Shown piece after piece: positions 16,401-20,275 of a stretch of 21,865 bases of DNA. Position numbers and translations under genes: made by a program. The notes under the pieces are model-generated. The model was not told the origin of the DNA, did not search any database, and saw only the letters and a program-made list of their open reading frames with translations. Origin of the DNA: Thermodesulfovibrionia bacterium. Lineage in GTDB: Bacteria; Nitrospirota; Thermodesulfovibrionia; UBA6902. Each line of letters begins with the position of its first letter. Position 1 is the stretch's first letter. Location of the stretch: NCBI GenBank assembly GCA_947258735.1, contig CAMYJJ010000017.1:1-21865 (forward strand), given 5' to 3'.

Positions 16401-18276
16401 CAATCCTGCCCATGGAACACTCTCGGGAACTCCACCTGCACTTACATATACCCCGGACCTTAACTTCAACGGTGAGGACAGCTTCACCTTTATGGCTGCT
16501 GTCGGCTCTCATGAGTCTAATGTAGCAACGGTGAATATTACCGTTAATCCGGTTAATGATGCACCGGAAGGCGTGGATGATGCAGTGGAGACAGACGAGG
16601 ATACATCGGTGAGTATTGCTGTAACGACGAATGACAGCGACGTTGAGGACGATACGCTTACAGTGACCAATACGACTGAGCCTGCAAATGGGACGGTGGT
16701 CATCAATGCTGACCAGACAGTCACTTATACGCCGAACCTGAATTTCAACGGTACGGACAGTTTTACCTATACGATTGATGACGGCAATGGAGGACAGGGG
16801 ACAGCGACAGTGACGGTGACAGTCAATGCAGTGAATGATCCGCCGGAGAGCGCTGACGATGAAGCAAGCACCGATGAAGACAACTCAGTGACAATAGGGG
16901 TGACGGGCAATGACAACGGAGGCCCGGCAGATGAAGATCAGACGCTAACAGTGCAGACAGTGACGCAAGGTGCCAATGGGATCGTGATAAACAACTTTGA
17001 TGGTACAATAACCTATATACCTGACCCTGATTACTATGGACCGGACAGTTTTGAGTACACAATCAATGACAGTGAGGGTCTTGCAGACACGGCAACAGTA
17101 GTGATCGATGTATTGCTGGTCAATGATCCACCGGAAGTCCTTATTAGTCAGGAGACGCAGGATGTACAGTACAGTGATGGTATTACGCCTGTCACGATCA
17201 CTGCACGTGACATCGACTCATCAGCACTTACCGTGACTGTAGATCTGCTGGAAGGGTTACAAATAAGCTCGGAGGTCTGCACTGATACTGAGGGCATATG
17301 GACATGCACATGGATATTGGAAGGGCAGGTGCTGGCTGGAGCAGGGATTTATGATATTCCTATTACAATAAGTGACGGCGAATTTGAAGTTGCTGATTAT
17401 GCAACACTGAATGTATCGCAGGAAGATGCAGATATTGCATTTGATGATAAAAATCCTGTTTCGGTAAGGGTAGCAACAACGGGAGGTAACAGCGGGGTTT
17501 TCAATCTTACACTTCACGTGACTGAGGCACTCCCCGATCATCCTGAAATCTCGGCATTTCCCGGTGATATCAGCCTTGCAGAAGTATCAATGTCACTCGT
17601 CCCTGTAGGACCCGGGTCTCCTGTACAGGGAGTTTGTATTCCCGGTTCAGTGTCGGGTAGCGGCTATGATGCTGTCAAGACGGTAATCTGCAGCTTCGAT
17701 GACGTACCGGTTAATACATATACTGCAGATGTAAACGTTGAAGGTGGTTTCTATCATGGCCATGGCGAGGATGTGCTTGTCGTCTATGATCCCGGTCTCG
17801 GATTTACAACAGGAGGTGGCTGGTTCTACTGGCCGGGGACCGAGGACCCGGATAACGGTTACCTGGGTGACAAAACTAATTTTGGATTTACCATGAAGTA
17901 CAACAAGAATGGCGAGAATATTAAAGGCAGTTTGCTTCTTATTTCCCACCTTCCTGACGGGACCATCTACCGGATCAAGAGCAATGCCCTGTATGGTCTG
18001 GCCCTTGGTGAGATGGTTGTAAATGGCGAAAACATCGGCTGGGCTTCCTTCAGTGGTAAGGCCACATACAAAGAGCCTGACTGGCTGGAACCGGTGGGCA
18101 ACCATGAATTCATCGTGTACATAGAAGACCGTAATGAGCCCGGGACTGGGGATGACAGGATCTGGATTGAGCTGAAGGACAAGAACAGAGACGTAATCAA
18201 TGACATATCAATGCCAGCACCGGCAGCTGATAATGCCGAATACATCCAGGGCGGAAACCTTGTTGCTCCTCATTGA
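1483..18276 (+). CDS. Giant (5597 aa) secreted modular protein: HExxH protease-like domain, toroid, CARDB, FlgD-like, beta-propellers, FN3, cadherin-like repeats
   Basis: One uninterrupted frame. The ATG at 1483 has AAGGGA 4 bp upstream; an internal ATG at 1540 (Met20) has no ribosome site. Residues 1-44 are a long-n-region Sec signal peptide. Approximate order by residue: 50-370 HExxH metalloprotease-like; 378-633 QW-motif alpha/alpha-toroid; 635-1089 four CARDB; 1096-1191 FlgD-like; 1192-1666 PD40 propeller; 1670-3030 Ig-like units with three more FlgD-like domains (SPNxDG motifs at 1778, 2419 and 2634); 3032-4016 FN3/Ig array with an F5/8C-like insert; about 4017-4400 Ig split by a second propeller; 4400-4840 CARDB and related; 4844-4936 Ig; 4937-5217 cadherin-like; 5441-5590 post-COAP-1-like. 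There is no LPxTG, PEP-CTERM, T9SS or autotransporter barrel, so anchoring is unknown. Likely an extracellular adhesin and/or protease; substrate unknown. An assembly error joining genes is unlikely because the frame is continuous through clean domain boundaries. Confidence 0.93.
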   Translation: MKVKIQATGKYYLASKLNAMTFLHFISILLLLLYLFVPVSSYSQDFTATTLGDYGNITVMKVTGNYDAKNSDDTINFIPRVTIAKEFFKTHKDEYDFLVIYSNFDFQMPDAEAAAYYLTVKNDTTGIGQQIFDNSEMFGSSGKLQGTIDMGNVLNMDTSLLEPGFETTLDILSHEVLHRWGAHVKFRDAAGQIDTSLLGKNNDHWSFLLDTDGSLLYGNDWQDNGDGTFTSIASGKYYSPLDMYLMGFYDKSQVPPMLLIDNADVDPARSSETGVTISGTPRYISIDDIIAAEGERIPGPSTSQKTFKSAFIFITTPNTFAEYEIYGLETIRNEWVTRFSILTDGHGLMQVALAPKGNVPSNPGVLPPTVTPRTLPPDINDGVTWLVNNQQADGSWLDLSHTVQRDTATTVFALKNFDSAQQYYASGLEWLNESTSANLDYLSRKIEAIAGSGADTVDLLGELLVKQNTDGGWGCNKGYLSNPLDASLALKALAEAGYSEADVIADTIEYLKTKQNTDGGWGSGDENSTIQSTANVLEAFNNYKTDYQLDDQIDTGIAWLLSKQNPDGGFGNSPSTVYDTAVATLALREFNVSSDVTNNAMNYILDQQSDDGSWYESPYQTALAVSAVWKASVDPDLSVRIEDIYIIPSTISSLPANVVINTDLWNSGKTDVPQAKVVLYDGAIAEQNKIGEQMLAFPGESSVTVTFSTIITDGEGHHFTVVLDPDNVIEESSEANNTAGKTLSPQTTYDFEATDISVSTDPADIFQDVVISSRITNRGTLNAYNVQLQYYIDEVEGPFDIATETVDIPAGATINNEIVWTTSRAGENLALTVKADPFNTFAELAEENNTVSTYITVDDLDLTDPNITISFKDIVVTPNPVNYHGSVSISATVRNEGFSGASDIKVDFYKGVPGEGGEPLGTQTISSLAVSESATVSVDWTNITETGDRIIYVKVDPDNLISEISEDDNDAFTTLGILSLPDFIVSAESFVFSPSVVKEGDIVSINVTVLNTGDQEAYNISVAAYEGSDLIGRKDIPYIPGNYQDIVSFDYDTTGKTGQHEITIIVDPDNAITEQSEENNTASGSFIIQESSLLLTETYISPNGDGVKDSTEFSFRLDVPQTVKVIVVNEHGGIVRTFSGGEFENTTGGVITWDGLDDKGVVVNDGQYGIKIVDSNSNIIKSLLVIVDNNRSPISDAAGTKFSLENEVLSGMSNHYVNWQWFPDESGILFRTDSSSSYMPDYPAGLYVSSPDGKDKTRIVPWEWRNEFDPRYGFVYYLPAISPNGEKVAFFLTKYDWEIGSILSQLWIVDRDGRNLTLLDSYEKTYYGSSYFGVGDIKWSPDGEYISYKVYKSNDELNIIRKDGTGKITIESTYNYIGIYNWSPDSSRIVYEFSNDFIKVYDISGNELDIIEEVNGVYTIEWLDNQKLFVVHEASESYYRQGVLIIDTTGNGNNEQLVDNVKVQVHGPSEKYMHTSPNGQLSTFVVYDDDTGESRIYTIDVSGNSDIVYTFEGLDGQGCTWPIYFSLVWSPDSSKIAFPLDGGECFGRDDETGLYYEDKIIVLDLTTKTTTSFASPIQRHTNLARWLPDSASVAASCNGYNECNDIYLFDTRTGESIPVVTGLMRTYPYYSNDGGMHSPKSGLVSPLGNYLMYGQRVNDSSSLWAISSLLNLRTELNASRDVSAIVLSGIAEDLNFEGYMLEYADINIPDKWDLITPPKEVPVVNGNFASWVPPYEGNFYVKLTVWDKAGNEATDTKMVSWGQSSVITGLYKTHEIFSPNSDGSKDNVEIHYNVNQAVNLEFNFFNEDNTLIRSIEKNHLSPASDFIIWDGRDSSGKIVSYGRYRIKVLSNDLYVDVDTVPPDVNLELNQLQQDPETSEIYTDISGYAVDLKIRNWTVEYGEGENPQEWYQLIQGSELLVKKDEYGKLLLDPVENDTVLTYGGSDIEWLVDTKFKITAEDFGGNRNSYISDFAPEQIVFYRWDNLIFPVDEGVIYDKFGVHSIGMKETIREQITSLTVQYEENEAWFDSHTVTYPASGDLELTWDSSDLNPNYDGHNIRIKAVNISGNEYYSNSLHLTKEPKFTLKLICEENKYLRAVNDLKEDLVDLHFQVAIGLSTDWTDFSVYDSSSGDIIPEGAFNLELPDMMDGLVYNMRMTGTGTSGEIYESNLAGNLCNNAIELEVDPHNEGCNTLSTQAGISVRVSNRQWFNNNTANAKLEIYISGLEGSELLYQAGQADLITNDWGAQTVINTADMPEGSYSINAFLTYLDVSENKNIVSSDSDTLLVDRVLPTSLITSPDESVKVCPTKMGGWYGVPVEGIAAANNSVKEYELYQSSCESGAYWCPAKTRESEVEVPISGTGPVNGIIDVWDVTGISISDPSLQLRVVDKAGNMTCHDTAISLDTIVVSEISVDKDLFSPNGDGISDDLEIYYNADEYVSVDINIFRLNRNAGGSYTPDPAPLRTFNAGLDTGLNSIIWDGKDGAGTVVPEGKYKISILSKDVCDNTKSRWFAVEIDNTPPTAIITYPTPDDPVGNIIEVKGTADDINFLNYNLDAGLGESPEQWTFIASKTAHVINNILDVWNTSELSGLWTLRMTASDKAGNKTETAVLVDLDNRVNNNFIRDLSIDPEVFSPNNDGKVDTASIEYELGDTCSLTIKITDASGFVHKTHSPGSSPAGTYTYVWNGANDAGVTVPEGQYSILLSATLPSDSTIIQNETITVIVDTTPPVIEINQPLPDSYISTDVVVSGMIYDETLSEYTITYAGDPGSVIVDSGNQSREDFTFGILNDLAEGVYTLTAFAKDLGENTTEMNMIFTTDRTAPVVTLTDPEEGEFFGSDRDTVDIAGSIEDEHLELYSLRYGMGDNPADWTILLTDENVPVDPQLYNWNVGNDSGLQDGIYTISLYARDTSGLDSEARVKISIDNSPPEVAITDPPEGDYIREAFDIKGSVQDLNIEEYIVEISPGTCSDASQWSLIKRAFVPVHNGVLATWQALPDDGEFCIRLTATDKFGNSEETKIGVKVDTYPPAPPELSGSLQDDSGASLNWTQNTEPDFAGYNLYRNNYKINNELITYISYVDQELSEGTYTYIVKAVDLAGWESEPSNEVKIAIDLTGPQVSISSPKGNSNVSGFIGIKGTAYSVDDFKEYRVFIGQGLNPTSWNLIRTSPVPTPYGELAQLDTVTLGEGGTYSIKLEAEDINGNINIDQISVIIDNEPPLAPVLISAVPDNANVTVTWLANTEPDLAGYLLYRNDRLVNASGTVIENLKVYLINGTTYLDKDLPDGTSEYFLYAMDEAGNISDQSNTLEVSIDLNAPQAVIVDPSDGSEFEHNILVVAESADLDIASIQFQYKRAEDTVWTDVGSAILTQPYFTFLDPVSLGFSYGEYNLRAVATDMGGRTDPSPSNIYVTYTDLTAPETPYDLSALTTGQDVALTWTANSDVDDFAGYYVYRTFDGNRERITSSPLSDTTYTDSGLPDGTYIYDVVSVDTYDNESIPSNSVKGIVYAPEIEQPYTPTGESAIQIIGSSVEVDSSIDIFIDTGSGPILFSTYTPDAEGNFTFDLSLSLGDNRITAVASDNNGNISRTSDELVVVYNEPPSAPTGLTSSVEGFDVTLSWNPVTEPDSEPDLPGYNIYRNGEKLNQTSALTTGTAYASSSYSSSYHPSKAVDSNPYSYWMSPYGYGTFTTSWWRLDFSSPELINHIDIQWYSDPYTAKDYELQAWSGHAWITLAKVEGNTEKENTFDFSPPYRTDKIRLYITDTNDTNSSSVVQLSNVSITKDNLITGTSYNDLNLDDGQYSYEVTAVDYYGYESLPSDKVETVVGDVNPPAAPQNLTATASASDIGLSWDANIEPDLAGYNVYRDVSGEWIKINAALVTGNDDADSDLPNDTYTYRVTAVDAAGNESPPSNEASATINIVPPLPPVSLSVSSVSEGGVLSVSWEYTGPASGYNLYRSTISGGPYTRINESLISENLYLDTGLTSGTAYYYVVVSVDNIGNESIYSNEAMGTPADTDADQPLIFFPALSGSAVTLYNDRTDVAGIADTGTYVEVFVNGISQGLVRALEQDEHSAWSFENTNGYGLDLSANGHKVVYSDSNKNIHIKSLDSGTEINTGQEGEYPKWSPDGKRILFQTKDNSRIMIYEIDSGTAMPLTGDSYYEYKAVWSPDGDRVVFHSDRNGTTELWIKDLITGDLLQITNTGFAVKPKWSPDGKRIAYAGYPSNIYSVHIETEEIVEIGSGIYYSDTYEWSPDGKSIVYTKNNSIWVTDIETHETKLLTPAGSSEKQPVWSPDGSSILLTKWDSTLYKYTLVLRDPVTATDITITHEGLNSSPIEIIWGKSGRIVHSESNVLNLIDVKGTFNLNDTQLREGKNTITAVAIDENENQSPPSEEVIVIFDQSLLPDIVTNEHDIYIYPMYPLVGDEVAFNIDVRNIGKTEAQDIEVDLYIWNSAGNLELVKSDTVPYIASESSESIGFSWDSTGKLGINTVIVVIDPEEKITESSEANNYTTRDFVVLEEEGLSMTTTLDADQYGSNQDANIQISLINIGVMRDVVLDVRVEDTNGYEVASFETINTHIAYGENEDYSLVWNTGTTYAGPYQVHTILKNTPEIIAEDIIPFDILADVDTGLTTATDKTHYDANEDVTVSFNVINDSINYIIPELTATVRITDFDGNEKFTDSKTLADLLPGSSNALASVWNTGLNAPGLYTAVVEINSYSEIVASSSAQFSINESLILTGEISVTPAIVALGNTVRADYTVQNNGNADVNSLILNIIVADPETQATVAMVENTIDLTEGNAYTGEHVFSTAGYDLKTYALSLQYVHDGNTGNAASTSFRVKDGTPPDVSLISPATGNTYNSAFNITAISSDNASGVDRVEYMLDNDPWKLLPPSDPSVGRYSITWSPEISDQGAHTVYVRATDNAGNTSEPVSVTFTIEMIRIDAEDQIVNTDEDIASAITLTASGTWTGTPVFSVVTNPAHGTLSGTPPALTYTPDLNFNGEDSFTFMAAVGSHESNVATVNITVNPVNDAPEGVDDAVETDEDTSVSIAVTTNDSDVEDDTLTVTNTTEPANGTVVINADQTVTYTPNLNFNGTDSFTYTIDDGNGGQGTATVTVTVNAVNDPPESADDEASTDEDNSVTIGVTGNDNGGPADEDQTLTVQTVTQGANGIVINNFDGTITYIPDPDYYGPDSFEYTINDSEGLADTATVVIDVLLVNDPPEVLISQETQDVQYSDGITPVTITARDIDSSALTVTVDLLEGLQISSEVCTDTEGIWTCTWILEGQVLAGAGIYDIPITISDGEFEVADYATLNVSQEDADIAFDDKNPVSVRVATTGGNSGVFNLTLHVTEALPDHPEISAFPGDISLAEVSMSLVPVGPGSPVQGVCIPGSVSGSGYDAVKTVICSFDDVPVNTYTADVNVEGGFYHGHGEDVLVVYDPGLGFTTGGGWFYWPGTEDPDNGYLGDKTNFGFTMKYNKNGENIKGSLLLISHLPDGTIYRIKSNALYGLALGEMVVNGENIGWASFSGKATYKEPDWLEPVGNHEFIVYIEDRNEPGTGDDRIWIELKDKNRDVINDISMPAPAADNAEYIQGGNLVAPH
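1620..2590 (+). other. Domain: uncharacterised HExxH metalloprotease-like domain of the giant protein
   Basis: Residues 174-183 read HEVLHRWGAH, an HExxH zinc-binding helix on the C-terminal side of a 'TTLDILS' segment. It is followed by 'HWSFLLDTDGSLLYGNDW' and, at 237-246, 'YYSPLDMYLMG'. I recognise that combination from unnamed secreted bacterial proteins in which the helix, the 'HWSF..d..S...G' segment and 'sPLDlYLMGl' occur together. Asp or Glu residues in these motifs are candidate third zinc ligands. His183 is one position short of the metzincin HExxHxxGxxH spacing. Catalytic activity is inferred. Confidence 0.6.
2614..3381 (+). other. Domain: prenyltransferase/squalene-oxidase-type alpha/alpha-toroid
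   Basis: Residues 378-633 contain repeated QW-type motifs: QQADGSW, KQNTDGGWG (twice), KQNPDGGFG and QQSDDGSW. They are spaced about 50 residues apart and separated by paired amphipathic helices with 'A..AL..a' patterns. This is the fold of squalene cyclases and prenyltransferase beta subunits, and of alpha-2-macroglobulin thioester domains. The DxDD motif of squalene-hopene cyclases is not seen, so a structural or binding role is more likely than cyclase activity. Confidence 0.7.
5056..6480 (+). other. Domain: first PD40/TolB-like beta-propeller
   Basis: Residues 1192-1666 contain about eight blade motifs of the 'WSPDGxxIxY' type (WFPDESGILF, ISPNGEKVAF, WSPDGEYISY, WSPDSSRIVY, TSPNGQLSTF, WSPDSSKIAF, WLPDSASVAA, VSPLGNYLMY). 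It lies directly between a FlgD-like domain and an Ig-like domain. The DNA of this section, especially about 5140-5800, is visibly richer in A/T-ending codons than its neighbours. Confidence 0.7.
10576..13530 (+). other. Domain block: FN3/Ig array carrying an inserted F5/8C-like domain
   Basis: Six FN3 modules share the motif '(N)xEPDlaGYnlYR', then 'T.Y.D..L.dGtYtY.V.AVD..GneS..Sne'. Ig-like modules of the 'V.i..P..gs......i.G.a.d' type alternate with them. In the fourth FN3, residues about 3644-3779 (nt 12412-12819) are an F5/8 type C (discoidin)-like domain. It begins 'AYASSSYSS.yhPSKAVD', continues with 'SWWRLDFSSPELI' and closes with 'YRTDKIRLYI'. Domains of this type commonly bind carbohydrate. 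Confidence 0.65.
13550..14670 (+). other. Domain block: Ig-like module interrupted by a second PD40 propeller
   Basis: The first half of an Ig-like module ('GTYVEVFVNGISQGLV', residues 4045-4060) is followed by a propeller of about 290 residues with six 'WSPDGxxI' blades (nt about 13672-14538). The second half of the same Ig fold then resumes ('KGTFNLNDTQLREGKNTITA', from residue 4355). The undivided sister module at nt 12000-12270 shows what the uninterrupted fold looks like. Confidence 0.6.
16291..18276 (+). other. Domain block: cadherin-like (tandem-95/Big_9) repeats and C-terminal domain resembling post-COAP-1
   Basis: Three repeats of about 93 residues each carry 'TDEDxs..i.vt.ND', 'YtPd.nfnG.DSFtytv.dg' and end in 'VNDxP' (residues 4937-5217). 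A cysteine-containing linker follows. The last 155 residues (from F5441) begin TTGGGWFYWPG and continue 'KTNFGFTMKYNKNGENIKGSLL', then 'GKATY' and 'DDRIWIELKDKN'. This resembles the post-COAP-1 type domain found at the ends of large bacterial surface proteins. Confidence 0.65.
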
Positions 18277-18605
18277 GGTGATCGAGGATAGAGGCTTGTT
18301 GAACTGCAGACTGCTGGTCTTAGCATTGAACCGGCAAAATTAATACCATTACGATAATTACAATTCTTGTCTGGGATGACAATAAATCTCTGCATATGGA
18401 TAGACTTAAACAGGAAATCCTCATATTTATTGCTGAAAATATCTAAAACGAATTGATCTAATCTCATTGAAAAGAGATAAGTTAAATACCTAAATCTATC
18501 TTTTCCAACGATAAGCCGAAAATACTATTTGGAACAAACAACCTGATGGGTAAGTTTACGGAGTATCTTCAGTGTAATGATAATCGGAACGGGTAATTTA
18601 CTTGA
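18277..18605. other. Non-coding stretch after the giant gene
   Basis: All six frames are broken by stops. I see no convincing rho-independent terminator immediately after the giant gene, no RNA gene and no repeat. Codon-like structure stops abruptly at the TGA at 18274-18276. Confidence 0.5.
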
Positions 18606-18737
18606 CATGATTATGATGCGGAATTAAATAATAATGAGGCTATATTCAACTCTAGCAGATTTGTAGCAGAAGTTAGCTCAATGAACAGAAAAATACAGGA
18701 AAGCATCGGAAAGAATAGAATAGAAATTCTATTTTAA
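18606..18737 (+). pseudogene. Possible 3' remnant of an unknown gene
   Basis: A 43-codon open stretch begins directly after a TGA (18603-18605) with no start codon before an internal ATG at 18681. Its translation is protein-like: it has a 'NNNEAIFNSSRFVAEVS' segment followed by a basic helix 'MNRKIQESIGKNRIEILF' and a TAA at 18735-18737. I do not recognise the family. It could be chance in AT-rich DNA. Confidence 0.2.
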
Positions 18738-18742
18738 AAAAC

Positions 18743-18754
18743 AGCTAATTAGCT
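18743..18754 (-). terminator. Palindrome plus T-run, possible weak terminator downstream of the tRNA-Leu remnant
   Basis: AGCTAATTAGCT is a perfect 12-bp palindrome. Read on the minus strand it is followed by G and six Ts, and a second T6 run precedes it after GGCCTGAG. The stem is only 4-5 bp with a tiny loop, so it would be a weak terminator. Confidence 0.25.
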
Positions 18755-18779
18755 AAAAAACTCAGGCCAGACGCCCACT

Positions 18780-18841
18780 TATAAAATCTTCGATTTTAGA
18801 ATTTTAAGTCCCTTGCGTCTACCAAATTCCGCCACTCCGGC
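18780..18841 (-). pseudogene. Truncated tRNA-Leu(UAA): 5' half only
   Basis: Read on the minus strand from 18841, the sequence matches a bacterial tRNA-Leu step by step: acceptor 5' strand GCCGGAG, TG, a D-arm containing GCGG, TTGGTAGA and CGC, then AGGGA and the anticodon loop CTTAAAA (anticodon TAA, at 18806-18808 on the plus strand). After the loop the match fails. The 3' anticodon strand is TTCTA in place of TCCCT. A 7-bp hairpin (TAAAATC-TTC-GATTTTA, 18782-18798) occupies the variable arm. No T-loop TTCGA and no CTCCGGC-type 3' acceptor strand follow. It is therefore not a functional tRNA as it stands. tRNA genes are common integration sites, so it may mark an old recombination junction. 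Confidence 0.6.
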
Positions 18842-19337
18842 AGTAAAGTGCATACGTGAGAAAGTTCGTCAGAATGAATCCTTCGATTTCCGAGCTTACC
18901 CGCTCCCGTGCTTCCTCAGGCGCATTGATCTTAAAGGGTTTTTTGAATACCGCTCGTTTTAACAGCCTTTATTGTAGCAGATCTGTATTAGATATCCAAT
19001 CATTCATTGAAGGTGATTCGTTAATCAGATTTTTTTTAAGATTGTCTTTCAGAGCAGAATGGTAAAAAAAGCTTGGCGTTAATTCAGAGTATTCAATATC
19101 TTTTGGGATTACTTTTAAATATGGATATGCATTGTCGATGATCCCAGAATTTGAACATCTCAAGACCAGGAAGACATTCGGCTTTGCAGGAATCTATAAT
19201 GTTTGAACATATCCAAAAGAGAAGCGCGTCTGAACTACAACAATAATATCCACCGATTCAAATGCATTACTGTAACCAATTAATAATCGGATGTCGGTTA
19301 TAATCCCTAAAAACAGAAACAGGTTGACTTGACTAAA
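18819..19337 (-). pseudogene. Degraded minus-strand reading frame with internal stops
   Basis: One minus-strand frame spans about 170 codons and is broken only by a TAG near 19214 and a TAA at 18969-18971; no frame change is needed. The pieces read like protein, for example 'IGYSNAFESVDIIVVVQTR', 'YPYLKVIPKDIEYSELTP' and, next to the tRNA, 'INAPEEARERVSSEIEGFI'. The frame ends inside the tRNA remnant. No start codon with a ribosome site is visible at the upstream end, where a TGA closes it. I cannot name the family. It may be a decayed gene, or parts of more than one, but chance is possible. Confidence 0.3.
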
Positions 19338-19385
19338 TATTCAGGATAAAGAGGCCCTGATGTCCTGTCCTATACGAAATAATCC

Positions 19386-19430
19386 TGAATGACATGTGGG
19401 GTAAAGTGTATAATGAAATGGACAGGTGAG
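19386..19430 (+). promoter_or_regulatory. Putative promoter and ribosome site of the first MNT gene
   Basis: TATAAT at 19409-19414 is a perfect -10 hexamer. The hexamer 17 bp upstream (19386-19391, TGAATG) is a poor -35. AGGTGAG at 19424-19430 lies 8 bp before the ATG at 19439 and is a good ribosome site; it supports that start. Confidence 0.4.
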
Positions 19431-19438
19431 TAAAGGAT

Positions 19439-19759
19439 ATGAGTCATTCACTTCAAATAATAATAAACGAACTAAATCAGATGTTAAAAGAGCTTTATGG
19501 AGAGCGGCTTGTGCGAATTGTCCTTTTTGGCTCGCAAGCCCGTGGTGATGCTGTTGCAGGTTCAGACATTGATCTTATGGTAGTGCTTAACGGTGAAGTG
19601 AACCCTGGGAAAGAGATTGCCGGAACAGGTGAAATAACTGCCGATCTATCTCTCAAATATAATGTTGTGGTCTCTTGTACATTTGTTTCTGTTCATCGGT
19701 ACGAAACTGAGAAGAGCCCTCTTTTTCTGAATATACACAGAGAAGGTGTTTTGGTATGA
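19439..19759 (+). CDS. MNT-type nucleotidyltransferase (HEPN-partner antitoxin type)
   Basis: This encodes 106 residues, the usual length for minimal nucleotidyltransferases. The signature is complete: 'IVLFGSQARGDAVAGSDIDL' with Gly31-Ser32 and the metal-binding pair Asp43-x-Asp45. In characterised MntA-HepT systems the MNT protein is the antitoxin and AMPylates the HEPN RNase on a tyrosine. Members paired with HEPN proteins of the UPF0332 type have this same layout. The stop codon overlaps the start of the next gene (ATGA), the normal coupling for such pairs. The following HEPN gene is broken, so this protein may now lack its partner. The catalytic residues are intact, so it may still be active or act in trans. 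Confidence 0.85.
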   Translation: MSHSLQIIINELNQMLKELYGERLVRIVLFGSQARGDAVAGSDIDLMVVLNGEVNPGKEIAGTGEITADLSLKYNVVVSCTFVSVHRYETEKSPLFLNIHREGVLV

Positions 19760-20124
19760 CGCGTGAGCAAACAGCGCTTTTAAATAAAGCTAAAGATAGT
19801 CTGAATGCAGCGGGTTTGCTTACTGAAAAGGATTTCTATGATTTTGCCATATCCCGTGCGTATTATTCCATGTATTACATAGCGGAGGCATTTCTTTTAG
19901 GTTAAGGGCTTTCTTTTTCTAAACATTCGGCAGTTACAGCGGCATTCGGTCAACATTTTGTCAAGACTGGACATGTTGAACGGAAGTTCCACCGCTATCT
20001 GATTGAAGGAGCAGATAGTCGCAATGTTGGTGATTATGATATCGCAGGTCTTTCAAAAGAAGAGGCTTTAGAGCAGATAAAGCGTGCGGAAGAATTTATT
20101 GAACTTTCAATACGTTTACTTTAA
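19756..20124 (+). pseudogene. HEPN-domain gene interrupted by an in-frame TAA
   Basis: The frame starts at the ATG overlapping the MNT stop and would give 122 residues, the normal length for this HEPN family. Codon 50 is TAA (19903-19905), right after 'SRAYYSMYYIAEAFLLG'. The same frame then continues without shift through the rest of the family pattern: 'GLSFSKHSAVTAAFGQHFVKTG', then 'FHRYLIEGADSRNVGDYD' and 'EEALEQIKRAEEFIELS'. The change fits a single substitution from a Lys, Glu or Gln codon. The 49-residue product would contain only the first helices and lack the conserved histidine region. HEPN proteins of such pairs act as RNase toxins, so this copy is probably inactive. Reinitiation downstream is possible, but no good start with a ribosome site is seen. 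Confidence 0.8.
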
Positions 20125-20275
20125 GGCTTTATGGAAGTTCAATAGACATTTTTAACAAGTATCCTTTTAATGACCCCAAACGGGGAGATTTCCAATGGTT
20201 TTATAGACACTCAGGTAATCTGTATCCAGAAAGCGATTTCATTTTTATCTATAAAACATAAATAAACCATTGGGC
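20125..20275. other. Gap between the convergent HEPN remnants, with a 10-bp inverted repeat
   Basis: No start-bearing gene. A plus-strand frame open from 20103 to a TAA at 20259-20261 encodes a protein-like tail ('YPFNDPKRGDFQWFYRHSG', then 'NLYPESDFIFIYKT') without any start codon; it may be the end of a lost gene. CCAATGGTTT (20192-20201) and AAACCATTGG (20264-20273) form a perfect 10-bp inverted repeat enclosing 62 bp. Confidence 0.3.

Noticed and set aside
17647..18105. Minus-strand open frame of 152 codons near the 3' end of the giant gene
   Set aside because: It is antisense to the recognisable C-terminal domain and has no ribosome site.
18714..18733. Hairpin AATAGAAT-AGAA-ATTCTATT as a terminator of the giant gene
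   Set aside because: It is A/T-only apart from one G-C pair per arm, is followed by As on the plus strand, and lies more than 430 bp after the stop.
18755..18841. A complete, functional tRNA-Leu gene
   Set aside because: The T-arm and the 3' acceptor strand complementary to GCCGGAG are absent, and the anticodon stem has a mismatch.
18856..19065. Plus-strand open frame of 69 codons
   Set aside because: There is no ribosome site and no recognisable motif; the opposite strand has the more protein-like, though broken, frame.
19903..19905. In-frame TAA in the HEPN gene as programmed recoding
   Set aside because: TAA is the least often recoded stop; no SECIS-like or frameshift signal is visible, and a plain nonsense mutation is simpler, especially as the neighbouring HEPN gene is also broken.
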